Numbered from the stretch's first letter, positions 1 through 6,490 are shown. The stretch is 8,888 nt of DNA from an uncultured bacterium (GCA_905214365.1 CAJMMH010000101.1:1-8888); one strand, 5' to 3'. Notes: generated from the letters alone by a model not told the origin. Numbers and translations are program-made.

Positions 1-457
1 CCGCGTATCTGGAGTTTCCGGGTGGAGCAACCGGCGTATTCGTGACAACAACCGGAGATGCGCCTGGAACCAATCGTCTGGAGATTACATTGGAAAAGGG
101 GAAGCTGGTTGCGGAAAACAATGTACTGACTTTTATGAGTTGGAAATGAACGAGCGGGAGTTCTGCTGTCAGACAAAAAATGGTTTTGATAAGCCGCCGT
201 ATCATAAGAGAGAGCTGGAATTGGATGGAGAAAATCCGCAGCATATCGGCGTCCTCAATGCGTTTGCGGCGGCGATTCTGCGCGGCGAACCGTTAGTTGC
301 GCAGGGCACCGAAGGAATCCGTGGGTTGGAAATCTCAAATGCAATGCATCTTTCATCCTGGCTTGGAGAAACCGTAAGTTTGCCAATTGACGAGGAACTT
401 TTCCTGAAGAAACTCAATGAACTTCGTGCTGTTTCCAGAAAGAAAAAGATGGTATAG
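1..457 (+). pseudogene. Gfo/Idh/MocA-family oxidoreductase, C-terminal part, frameshifted
   Basis: The window opens inside a gene read in frame 3, giving a stretch beginning YLEFPGGATGVFVTTTGDAP that stops at TGA 147-149. The same protein continues in frame 2 (from about 134 to the TAG at 455-457) with NPQHIGVLNAFAAAILRGEP, a region resembling the C-terminal domain of Gfo/Idh/MocA sugar or inositol dehydrogenases, ending with GLEISNAMHLSSWLG. Adding one T to the four-T run at 131-134 joins the frames cleanly as LTFYELEMNE. These enzymes oxidise sugars or cyclitols with NAD(P); the Rossmann domain and catalytic lysine lie upstream of the window, so the substrate cannot be told. The break is either a true frameshift mutation, which would remove about 108 C-terminal residues, or a homopolymer sequencing error. 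The family call is from recall of the sequence character; the frameshift is directly visible. Confidence 0.8.
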
Positions 458-590
458 AAAATAAAAATAGCGGAAGCGGGCATTCGCAAATAGTAAAAGA
501 CTTTGAGAATAGCAAAATTAGTTACTGCTTACACTGTACTCAAATAGTAACTGAAATTGATCTGAAATTTGAAAAAATTTCAAAAAACCA
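458..590. other. A/T-rich spacer with small repeats upstream of the tRNA promoter
   Basis: No gene is seen. The spacer holds a 10-base direct repeat, CAAATAGTAA, at 487-496 and 541-550. It also has an inverted repeat AGTTACT (520-526) / AGTAACT (546-552), and a short hairpin GAAATTT-GAAA-AAATTTC at 564-581. Neither hairpin is followed by a convincing T run, so neither is called a terminator. The A/T-rich tract at 564-588, directly before the tRNA -35 box, could act as an UP element. That is inference. Confidence 0.4.
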
Positions 591-619
591 TTGACAAAGC
601 CGAGTGTTTGCGCTATAGT
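591..619 (+). promoter_or_regulatory. Promoter of tRNA-Thr
   Basis: TTGACA at 591-596 is a perfect -35 box. A 17-base spacer separates it from TATAGT at 614-619, five of six matches to TATAAT. Transcription should start near 626, about 15 bases before the mature tRNA. The A/T-rich stretch just upstream fits a strongly expressed stable-RNA promoter. Confidence 0.85.
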
Positions 620-640
620 AATAGAGCATTCAGCGAATGT

Positions 641-713
641 GCTTCCGTGGCTCAGTTGGTAGAGCAATTGATTCGTAATCAATAGGTCAGGGGTTCGAGT
701 CCCCTCGGAAGCT
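641..713 (+). tRNA. tRNA-Thr, anticodon CGT (reads ACG)
   Basis: A complete 73-base cloverleaf can be folded by hand. The acceptor stem GCTTCCG pairs with CGGAAGC (641-647 with 706-712). The D arm is GCTC/GAGC. The anticodon stem ATTGA/TCAAT encloses the loop TTCGTAA, with anticodon CGT at 674-676. The variable loop is AGGTC, and the T arm is AGGGG-TTCGAGT-CCCCT. The discriminator base is T713. No CCA end is encoded, so it must be added after transcription. All stems are fully paired, so the gene looks functional. The CGT isoacceptor reads the threonine codon ACG. Confidence 0.97.
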
Positions 714-725
714 TTTTTGTTGTTC

Positions 726-752
726 AAAAAGCCTTATAAATCAAGGGCTTTT
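726..752 (+). terminator. Possible tRNA terminator hairpin
   Basis: AAAAGCC (727-733) pairs with GGCTTTT (746-752) around a 12-base loop. It lies just after the tRNA and its own T run (713-718). The T residues form part of the stem and are followed by GACATC, so this is a weak candidate. An alternative pairing of the tRNA tail GCTTTTTTG (711-719) with CAAAAAGCC (725-733) competes with it. Confidence 0.35.
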
Positions 753-976
753 GACATCTAAAAATCGGGTAATCAAGCTTCTTTATATGTATAAGCACCG
801 GACTGAGATGCTGTCGATTTTGCAATGTACGAAGGGAACCCGTTATCTATTTGGATGAGTTGATTGATTTTTATACAGCTGGTTGGACAAAAATTATGGG
901 GCAGTGATGCTCCATTTTTTATTTGCGGGCCGATGTCCGCACCAGAAAAACATTTGCAATTACCCAAAAGACATGA
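753..976. other. Non-coding or degraded spacer
   Basis: Together with the flanking stretches this forms a gap of about 400 bases without a convincing gene. Short open frames exist on both strands, but none has a ribosome site with a plausible start or a recognisable protein. One + strand stretch, from about 820 to the TGA at 905-907, reads YLDELIDFYTAGWTKIMGQ and could be the tail of a decayed gene that I cannot identify. A short pairing CGGGT (766-770) / ACCCG (838-842) encloses a GCTT/AAGC hairpin, but I cannot match it to a known riboswitch. Confidence 0.4.
896..920 (+). terminator. Intrinsic terminator
   Basis: ATGGGGCA (896-903) pairs with TGCTCCAT (908-915), eight pairs including one G-T, around a GTGA tetraloop, and runs into TTTTT (916-920). 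This is a classic + strand intrinsic terminator. It would stop read-through from the tRNA unit before the zinc-ribbon/asd promoter. On the opposite strand the hairpin is followed by AATTTTT, so it may work weakly in both directions. Confidence 0.7.
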
Positions 977-1005
977 TTGACGAACTGTCGTCCGAGTGCT
1001 ATACT
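977..1005 (+). promoter_or_regulatory. Promoter of the zinc-ribbon/asd transcript
   Basis: TTGACG (977-982), a 17-base spacer and TATACT (1000-1005) make a near-consensus vegetative promoter. Transcription should begin near 1012, leaving a leader of about 110 bases before the ATG at 1122. The leader contains the small pairing CCGG-AAA-CCGG around 1025-1035 but no riboswitch or T-box motif that I recognise. Confidence 0.75.
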
Positions 1006-1121
1006 GAGAACAATTCACGACAGCCCGGAAACCGGGGATGCACAAACCTGTATCGGGTGCCGTTTTCAGACTGCCGGAATAAGAATGATACAGATTGGTT
1101 CTGAAACAGGAGGAGTTGTTT

Positions 1122-1730
1122 ATGTCATGGTTTGATCAGCTGTCAGGAGCTGTTACGAAAGCAACCAGAGATCTGAGCGGCAAGGCACAGGAACTGGCAG
1201 ACACTGCGAAGCTTAATTCCAAGATCAGTGACGCAAAGTCTTTGATGAAACGTGTCTATGCGCAGATCGGTGAAGAGTACTATAAAGCACATAAGGATGA
1301 CGCCGATAATGAGTTTGCGGAGAAGTTCCGCATGATTTCCGAGGCAGAAGAGTCAATTGCTGCGTATCGCAGCGAGCTTGACCGGATGAAAGGAACTGTA
1401 AGATGTACGTCCTGCGGCGCATCAGTCAGCAAGGATGCTCTGTTCTGTCCGAAATGCGGTGCTAAGGTTGAGAAACCAGCAGCACCGGAGGAAACGAACG
1501 AAGAGAATGCTGAAGAGCCGGTCCGTTTTTGCAGCATATGCGGCGAGAAACTGGCTGCCGATGCGCAGTTCTGCGTAAACTGCGGCGCTCCGGTACCGGA
1601 TGAGCCTGTTTCGGGAAATCAGGAAGAAGCTCCGGAAGATACAGAGTCTGTTGAAGAATCAGACGAAGAGCCGGCAGAAGAACCGGAAGTCAAGGATTCT
1701 GAGAAGGATGCGGAGTCATCCGAAGAATGA
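1122..1730 (+). CDS. Double zinc-ribbon protein with acidic tail
   Basis: This is a 202-residue soluble protein with no signal peptide or membrane segment. Residues 1-90 are charged and probably helical. A first zinc ribbon follows, with CxxC pairs at Cys95/Cys98 and Cys109/Cys112, and a second has Cys137/Cys140 and Cys151/Cys154. From about residue 160 the protein is an almost uninterrupted acidic, low-complexity tail rich in Glu, Asp and Ser. The ribbons match the small zinc-ribbon pattern common in Bacillota proteins of unknown role, where they may bind partners or nucleic acid. The start is set by AGGAGGAG at 1108-1115, six bases before the ATG; an upstream TTG extension at 1095 would overlap this site and is unlikely. 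The asd start lies 29 bases downstream, so the two are probably co-transcribed from 977-1005. The molecular function is unknown. Confidence 0.85.
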   Translation: MSWFDQLSGAVTKATRDLSGKAQELADTAKLNSKISDAKSLMKRVYAQIGEEYYKAHKDDADNEFAEKFRMISEAEESIAAYRSELDRMKGTVRCTSCGASVSKDALFCPKCGAKVEKPAAPEETNEENAEEPVRFCSICGEKLAADAQFCVNCGAPVPDEPVSGNQEEAPEDTESVEESDEEPAEEPEVKDSEKDAESSEE

Positions 1731-1759
1731 CGTGCAGGCGTCGATGGAGGAGAATAAAG

Positions 1760-2848
1760 ATGGATAGAAAATTGCGAGTAGGTGTCCTTGGCGGCACAGG
1801 AATGGTTGGACAGAGATTTATTACCCTGCTGGAGAATCACCCGTGGTTTCAGCTGGCAGTGATTGCGGCAAGTCCGCGTTCTGCCGGTATGACGTATCGT
1901 GAGGCAGTTGGCGGCCGCTGGAAGATGGCAACACCGATTCCAAAGGAAGCTGCGGATATGGTTGTCAGAAATGTTTCTGATGTTGCTTCTGTAGCGGCTG
2001 ATGTTGATTTTGTATTCAGCGCGGTTGATATGTCCAAGGACGAGATTCGTGCGATTGAGGAAGCTTATGCGAAAGCAGAGGTCCCAGTTGTTTCCAATAA
2101 TAGTGCGCATCGCTGGACACCGGATGTTCCGATGATTGTTCCGGAGCTGAACCCGGAGCATGCCGAGGTTATTCCTTATCAAAAGAAACGTCTCGGAACA
2201 ACCCGTGGTTTCATTGCGGTAAAGCCGAACTGTTCAATTCAGAGCTATACGCCTGCACTTCATGCACTGAAGCAGTTTGGACCGAAGGTTGTTGTTGCAA
2301 CAACCTATCAGGCAATTTCCGGTGCTGGAAAGACCTTTAAGGACTGGCCGGAGATGCTTGATAATATCATCCCGTACATTGCCGGAGAGGAGGAAAAGAG
2401 TGAGCAGGAGCCGTTAAAGATCTGGGGAACCATTGAGAACGGTGTGATCAAAAAGGCAGAGGGACCGATAATCACAACGCAGTGCATCCGTGTTCCGGTT
2501 CAGGATGGACATACGGCGGCAGTTTTCGTTTCCTTTGAAAAGAAGCCAACCAAGGAAGAGATCATCCGATGCTGGAACGAGTACTCCGGCGAGCCGCAGA
2601 AGCTGCAGCTTCCGAGCGCTCCGAAGCAGTTTCTCCGCTACATGGAAGAAGACAACCGTCCGCAGGCGCGTCTGGATCGTGACTATGAGAATGGAATGGG
2701 AATTTCTCTCGGCCGTCTGCGTGAGGATACCGTTTATGATTACAAGTTTGTCGGACTGTCCCACAACACGCTGCGCGGAGCGGCAGGCGGAGCAGTTCTG
2801 ACTGCAGAACTTTTGACTGCAAAGGGTTATATTACTGCAAAAGACTGA
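1760..2848 (+). CDS. asd: Aspartate-semialdehyde dehydrogenase
   Basis: This 362-residue enzyme reduces aspartyl-4-phosphate to aspartate-4-semialdehyde with NADPH. That is the branch-point step of lysine/diaminopimelate, threonine and methionine synthesis in the cytosol. The N-terminal nucleotide-binding loop GVLGGTGMVGQRF is at residues 8-20. The catalytic cysteine is Cys158 in KPNCSIQS, and the catalytic-type histidine is His251 in RVPVQDGH. The NNSAHRW and NTLRGAAGGAVL segments also fit. Length and motifs place it in the archaeal/fungal-like ASADH branch found in many Clostridia, rather than the E. coli type. GGAGGAG at 1746-1752 fixes the ATG at 1760. The upstream partner is the zinc-ribbon gene; no dapA, lysC or hom is adjacent. 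No lysine riboswitch is visible in the leader. Confidence 0.96.
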   Translation: MDRKLRVGVLGGTGMVGQRFITLLENHPWFQLAVIAASPRSAGMTYREAVGGRWKMATPIPKEAADMVVRNVSDVASVAADVDFVFSAVDMSKDEIRAIEEAYAKAEVPVVSNNSAHRWTPDVPMIVPELNPEHAEVIPYQKKRLGTTRGFIAVKPNCSIQSYTPALHALKQFGPKVVVATTYQAISGAGKTFKDWPEMLDNIIPYIAGEEEKSEQEPLKIWGTIENGVIKKAEGPIITTQCIRVPVQDGHTAAVFVSFEKKPTKEEIIRCWNEYSGEPQKLQLPSAPKQFLRYMEEDNRPQARLDRDYENGMGISLGRLREDTVYDYKFVGLSHNTLRGAAGGAVLTAELLTAKGYITAKD

Positions 2849-2871
2849 TTGGAAGAGCAATCAAAGGAAAG

Positions 2872-2898
2872 TGCCCGGACATTTGTTTGTTCCGGGCA
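2872..2898 (+). terminator. Probable asd terminator hairpin
   Basis: TGCCCGGA (2872-2879) pairs perfectly with TCCGGGCA (2891-2898) around an 11-base loop, 23 bases after the asd stop. The downstream tract is only TGTTCC, not a real T run. It may therefore be a weak terminator or an mRNA 3'-end stabiliser. Confidence 0.55.
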
Positions 2899-2918
2899 TG
2901 TTCCAGTATACAATGCGG

Positions 2919-2954
2919 TACGCAAAAGCTGAATGGTACGAGTGCTTTTGCGTA
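2919..2954. repeat. 11-bp perfect inverted repeat
   Basis: TACGCAAAAGC (2919-2929) and GCTTTTGCGTA (2944-2954) are perfect inverted copies separated by 14 bases. There is no T run after either arm. The repeat sits only three bases from the large palindrome that starts at about 2958 and may be a separate hairpin or a flank of the same element. Confidence 0.75.
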
Positions 2955-2957
2955 TAG

Positions 2958-3122
2958 AATGTACTCTCGGAATTTCTTATGCACCTGCCTTTGCGGCTGA
3001 TTTTCTGCCGTAGATGTCTGAATTTTATCAACGTACGCGCCGCGTACGCCTCAAAAATTCAGGCACCTCCGACAAAAAATCCTCTCGCAAATTCAGGTAC
3101 AACGAGATTCCGAGAGCACATT
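2958..3122. repeat. Long imperfect palindrome, MITE-like or long-hairpin element
   Basis: The whole stretch reads as one inverted repeat centred near 3039. The ends AATGTACTCTCGGAAT (2958-2973) and ATTCCGAGAGCACATT (3107-3122) are complementary except for one base. Further in, CACCTG is matched by CAGGTA, TTTGCG by CGCAAA, CTGAATTTT by AAAATTCAG, and the centre CGTACGCG-C-CGCGTACG is perfect. Arms of about 80 bases can thus fold into a single long stem with small internal loops. It encodes no convincing protein. The form fits a non-autonomous miniature transposable element or a mobile intergenic hairpin. No clear target duplication is seen; only a 2-base AG flanks both ends. It lies between asd and galM and ends 11 bases before the galM ribosome site. 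Confidence 0.75.
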
Positions 3123-3147
3123 AGACAGAATTGGAGGTTATTCGATT

Positions 3148-4197
3148 ATGGGAATTACAAAGGCACAGATCGGAACGTTATCCGATGGGCGTGCAATACA
3201 CAGCTATACGTTGACAAACAGCAATGGAATGAAGGCGGTTATCAGTGATTTTGGAGCAGTTTTACTGGAACTTTGGGTGCCGGCAAAGGACGGAAGATTA
3301 AAGGATGTTGTACTTGGTCTGCCGAAGGCGGAGGATTATGAAGAAAACCCGCCTGCGTTCGGAGCAGTTGTTGGCCGCCATGCAAACCGGATCGCGGGCG
3401 CATCGTTTGTACTGAACGGAAAAGAATACCATCTGGCAGCGAACGATGGGCCGAATAACCTGCACAGCAAACCGGGAAGCTATTATCAGCGGCTCTGGGA
3501 CGCGCAGGAAGGTGAAGAGGAAACCGGTTCCTGCGTAACGCTGTCTCTGGTCAGCCCGGACGGCGATCAGGGATACCCGGGAACACTTCAGGTATCCGTT
3601 ACCTATACGCTGACTGAGGAAAACAGCCTGATTTTGACGTATCAGCTGCTGTCTGACCAGGATACTATAGCTAATATGACAAATCATAGCTATTTCAATC
3701 TGAGCGGACATGACAGCGGAAGTGTGCTGGATCAGTACGTTACCATTTACGCGAAAGAGTTTACGCCGTCCGACAGCCAACTGATTCCGACTGGAGAGAT
3801 CCGTCCAGTACAGGGAAGCGCGCTTGATTTTACGACGGAGAAACAGATTGGCCGTGATATTCATGCAGAGGAAGAGCAGATCAAAAACGGTGGAGGCTTT
3901 GACCACAATTATGTACTCGGCGCTGCCGGAGAGATGAAGAAGGCTGCTGTGATGGAGTCAAAGGAAACCGGAATTGTGATGGAGGTATCGACGGATATGC
4001 CTGGCATGCAGCTGTATACAGCCAATACGACTGAACTGGATGGAAAGCGCGGTGCGCATTATCTTCCGTTCTGCGGCGCATGCTTTGAAACACAGTTCTA
4101 TCCGGACAGTGTTCATCACGAGAATTTCCCAAGCTGCATTTTGAAAGCAGGCGAGGAATTTACATCGGAAACGGTGTTCCATTTTGAAGTAAAGTAA
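3148..4197 (+). CDS. galM: Aldose 1-epimerase (galactose mutarotase)
   Basis: This 349-residue cytosolic enzyme interconverts alpha and beta anomers of galactose and glucose, feeding the Leloir pathway. The fold markers are in order: FGAVVGRHANRI (71-82, with sugar-binding Arg81), NNLHSKPG (103-110, His106), the catalytic motif NHSYFNL (179-185, His180 as general acid), GGFDHNYVL (250-258, Asp252) and FETQFYPDS (313-321, Glu314 as general base). These residues match the catalytic set known for the Lactococcus enzyme, and the length is normal. GGAGG at 3133-3137 precedes the ATG by 10 bases, a slightly long spacing. No galK or galT is nearby. No clear promoter is seen between the palindrome and the start, so transcription may begin within or before the repeat region. 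A strong double terminator follows. Confidence 0.96.
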   Translation: MGITKAQIGTLSDGRAIHSYTLTNSNGMKAVISDFGAVLLELWVPAKDGRLKDVVLGLPKAEDYEENPPAFGAVVGRHANRIAGASFVLNGKEYHLAANDGPNNLHSKPGSYYQRLWDAQEGEEETGSCVTLSLVSPDGDQGYPGTLQVSVTYTLTEENSLILTYQLLSDQDTIANMTNHSYFNLSGHDSGSVLDQYVTIYAKEFTPSDSQLIPTGEIRPVQGSALDFTTEKQIGRDIHAEEEQIKNGGGFDHNYVLGAAGEMKKAAVMESKETGIVMEVSTDMPGMQLYTANTTELDGKRGAHYLPFCGACFETQFYPDSVHHENFPSCILKAGEEFTSETVFHFEVK

Positions 4198-4214
4198 GTG
4201 AAAAAATGAAAGGA

Positions 4215-4268
4215 GACCGGGCAGAAACTGTGCCATTTTGCAATCAGGCGGCAGTTTTTTGCCCGGTC
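4215..4268 (+). terminator. galM terminator: nested long hairpin with T run
   Basis: GACCGGGC (4215-4222) pairs perfectly with GCCCGGTC (4261-4268). Inside it a second stem forms, AAACTGTGCC with GGCGGCAGTTT (one bulge), followed by TTTTTT at 4255-4260. The inner stem plus T run is a good intrinsic terminator 17 bases after galM. The outer arms close over the T run, which is unusual. Confidence 0.75.
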
Positions 4269-4287
4269 CGGCGGTCATCGCCGTTTT
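4269..4287 (+). terminator. Second, tandem terminator hairpin
   Basis: CGGCG (4269-4273) pairs with CGCCG (4279-4283) around the five-base loop GTCAT and is followed by TTTT (4284-4287). It abuts the larger hairpin, so it looks like a back-up terminator before the topoisomerase gene. Confidence 0.5.
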
Positions 4288-4343
4288 GCCGGTATCGGAT
4301 ATGATACGGATGGCGGCAGGGCGGCGCGGACTCACAGGTGTAA

Positions 4344-6395
4344 ATGGGTAAGAGATTATATATTGCGGAAAAACCAAGCGTCGCGCAGGAGTTCGCGAAG
4401 GCACTGAAGCTGACGGCAGGAAGAAAGGACGGCTATCTGGAATCAGAAGACAGTATTGTTACCTGGTGCGTCGGTCATCTGATTACGATGTCATATCCGG
4501 AAACATATGATCCCGCACTGAAAAAATGGAGTCTTGCGACGATTCCATTCCTTCCGGAGGAATGGAAATATGAAGTGATTCCGGCAACCAAAAAGCAGTT
4601 CACCATTGTCAGCGGTCTGTTAAATCGGAGCGATGTGGATACAATTTATATCTGTACGGACTCCGGGCGGGAGGGAGAGTATATTTACCGCCTGGTTGAC
4701 CAGATGGCGGGCGTTCACGGAAAAGCAAGAAAGCGGGTATGGATTGATTCGCAGACAGAAGAAGAGATTCTGAAGGGAATCGCGCAGGCAAAGGACTGGT
4801 CTGCGTATGATAATCTGAGTAATTCCGCCTATCTGCGTGCAAAAGAAGACTATCTGATGGGAATCAATTTTTCCCGTGTCCTGACGCTGAAGTTTGGTCC
4901 GAGCATCGCGTCATTTATGAAGACGCGCTACAGCGTTGTATCGGTCGGCCGTGTCATGACCTGTGTTCTGGGGATGGTCGTCCGCAGAGAGCGGGAGATC
5001 CGCAGCTTTGTCAAGTCATCTTTTTACCGGGTGATTGCTGACATTATAGTCGGAGACCAGGAAATCGCGGCGGAATGGAAAGCAGTTCCTGGTTCCGCAT
5101 ATGAGCAGTCACCGAAGCTGTACAAGGAAAACGGGTTTAAAAAGCGTGAGGATGCGGAAGAGCTGATCCGCCGCCTTTTGGTTCCGGCTCCGGTTGAAAT
5201 GACGTTGGCCGGTTATGAAAAGAAGAAAGAAAGCAAGAATCCGCCGCTTTTGTTTAATCTGGCGGAGCTGCAGAATACCTGCTCCAAGCGGTTTAAAATC
5301 AGTCCGGATGAGACATTGAAAATTGTGCAGGAGCTGTATGAAAAAAAACTGGTGACGTATCCGAGAACTGATGCCAGAGTATTATCTTCTGCTGTGGCAA
5401 AGGAAATTTCCAAGAATATCCGCGGTCTGCAGCGGTTTGAACCGATGGCGGCGTTTGCATCGGAGATTCTGGAACAAGGGATGGAGAAGGGAATCGGAAG
5501 AACCCGCTACACCAATGATAAACAGATCACGGACCACTATGCGATTATTCCGACCGGGCAGGGACTTGGCGCGTATCCTGGACTGTCTCAGACAGCCAAG
5601 GGGATTTATGAAGTAATCTGCCGCCGCTTTCTGAGCATTTTTTATCCGCCTGCGGTATACCGGCGTTATTCGCTGGAGTTTATCCGGGAGCGGGAGCATT
5701 TCTTTGCCGGATTCCGGATGCTGGAATCGGAAGGGTATCTGAAGGTTGCCGGGTATCCGCAGCAGGATGCAGCTGCTTCCGGAAAAGGAAAACGCGGTCA
5801 GGATGCGGACGGAGCGAATCAGGCAAATGAAGAAGACCAGATGCTTGATCCGAAGTCCGGATTGAAGGATGTGCTTGCGGCGCTGAAAAAGGGACAGGTT
5901 TTTCCGGTAAAGAAGTTTGAAGTAAAAGAAGGAGAAACATCTCCGCCAAGGCGATACAATTCCGGTTCGCTGATCCTTGCAATGGAAAATGCCGGTCAGC
6001 TGATTGAGGACGAAGAGCTTCGAGCGCAGATCCGCGGCAGCGGAATCGGGACCAGCGCGACAAGAGCGGAGATCCTGAAAAAGCTAGTCAGTATCCAGTA
6101 CCTGAAGCTGAACCAGAAAACACAGGTAATTACACCGCAGAAGCTTGGTGAGGCAGTTTATGAGGTTGTCCAGGCATCGATGCGTCAGCTGCTCAATCCA
6201 GAGTTGACGGCCAGCTGGGAGAAAGGACTTACCTACGTCGCGGAGGGAAGTATTACGCCGGACGAGTACATGCAGAAGCTGGAGCGTTTTGTAGTAACCC
6301 GGACGCAGGGCGTGAAGCAGGTGACAAACCCGGATCAGATTCGGTGGCAGTTTACGGCGTTTGAACCATTTTATACCGGAAGAGCAGAAAAATGA
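4344..6395 (+). CDS. topB: Type IA DNA topoisomerase, topoisomerase III-like
   Basis: This 683-residue enzyme would relax negative supercoils and decatenate DNA by passing strands through a transient 5'-phosphotyrosine break. The Toprim domain opens at once with RLYIAEKPSVAQEF (Glu9) and contains CTDSGREGEYIYRLV (105-118). SVGRVMTCVL (200-209) starts the topoisomerase core. LVTYPRTDAR (336-345) carries the catalytic Tyr339 and Arg341, HYAIIPT is at 398-404, and GIGTSATRAEIL at 567-578 is the usual late core motif. A hydrophilic low-complexity insert lies at about 473-500. No C-terminal zinc fingers are present and the length is normal for TopB. The acidic Toprim motif reads DSGRE instead of DxDRE, so one metal-binding Asp is Gly108; DAGREGE is recalled from TopB proteins of Tn1549-like elements. 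The ribosome site is weak (AGGTG at 4336-4340, three bases before ATG), but the domain start supports this ATG. Confidence 0.93.
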   Translation: MGKRLYIAEKPSVAQEFAKALKLTAGRKDGYLESEDSIVTWCVGHLITMSYPETYDPALKKWSLATIPFLPEEWKYEVIPATKKQFTIVSGLLNRSDVDTIYICTDSGREGEYIYRLVDQMAGVHGKARKRVWIDSQTEEEILKGIAQAKDWSAYDNLSNSAYLRAKEDYLMGINFSRVLTLKFGPSIASFMKTRYSVVSVGRVMTCVLGMVVRREREIRSFVKSSFYRVIADIIVGDQEIAAEWKAVPGSAYEQSPKLYKENGFKKREDAEELIRRLLVPAPVEMTLAGYEKKKESKNPPLLFNLAELQNTCSKRFKISPDETLKIVQELYEKKLVTYPRTDARVLSSAVAKEISKNIRGLQRFEPMAAFASEILEQGMEKGIGRTRYTNDKQITDHYAIIPTGQGLGAYPGLSQTAKGIYEVICRRFLSIFYPPAVYRRYSLEFIREREHFFAGFRMLESEGYLKVAGYPQQDAAASGKGKRGQDADGANQANEEDQMLDPKSGLKDVLAALKKGQVFPVKKFEVKEGETSPPRRYNSGSLILAMENAGQLIEDEELRAQIRGSGIGTSATRAEILKKLVSIQYLKLNQKTQVITPQKLGEAVYEVVQASMRQLLNPELTASWEKGLTYVAEGSITPDEYMQKLERFVVTRTQGVKQVTNPDQIRWQFTAFEPFYTGRAEK

Positions 6396-6423
6396 ACCGC
6401 CATCGAAGATTCCCGGACTTTAT

Positions 6424-6456
6424 AATTGTGACGTATATCGTGCAGAAAGCCTTTTT
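6424..6456 (+). repeat. 33-bp direct repeat, copy 1
   Basis: AATTGTGAC (6424-6432), 11 variable bases, then AGAAAGCCTTTTT (6444-6456). The same arrangement with the same spacing recurs at 7176-7208, with 28 of 33 positions identical by hand count. This copy lies in the 95-base gap between the topoisomerase stop and the beta-helix gene start. The function is unknown. Confidence 0.7.
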
Positions 6457-6490
6457 CAAACATACTCTAGTAAATATGGGAGGATCTATA

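Noticed and set aside
518..727. Minus-strand open frame reading SEGTRTPDLLITNQLLYQLS
   Set aside because: It is the reverse complement of the tRNA-Thr gene, a well-known source of false protein calls.
766..865. TPP-riboswitch-like pieces (CGGGT, CTGAGA at 803-808, ACCCG)
   Set aside because: The order and outer stem look suggestive, but the conserved 3' half with its GCCAGCG and AGGGAA parts is missing downstream, and no thiamine gene follows.
773..1045. Minus-strand open frame of 90 codons
   Set aside because: No plausible ribosome site or recognisable domain. It runs through the terminator at 896-920 and the promoter at 977-1005 of the opposite strand.
883..1104. Plus-strand open frame of 73 codons before the zinc-ribbon gene
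   Set aside because: It spans a terminator and a promoter, has no good ribosome site, and its sequence is not protein-like.
1619..2182. 187-codon minus-strand open frame opposite the zinc-ribbon tail and asd
   Set aside because: It is a shadow of two well-supported + strand genes; length alone does not support it.
2979..3248. Plus-strand open frame crossing the palindrome into galM
   Set aside because: It lies in the inverted repeat and then overlaps galM out of frame. No ribosome site or family match.
6421..6426. TATAAT as a promoter for the beta-helix gene
   Set aside because: A perfect -10 hexamer, but no -35-like sequence lies 15-19 bases upstream, so I do not call a promoter.
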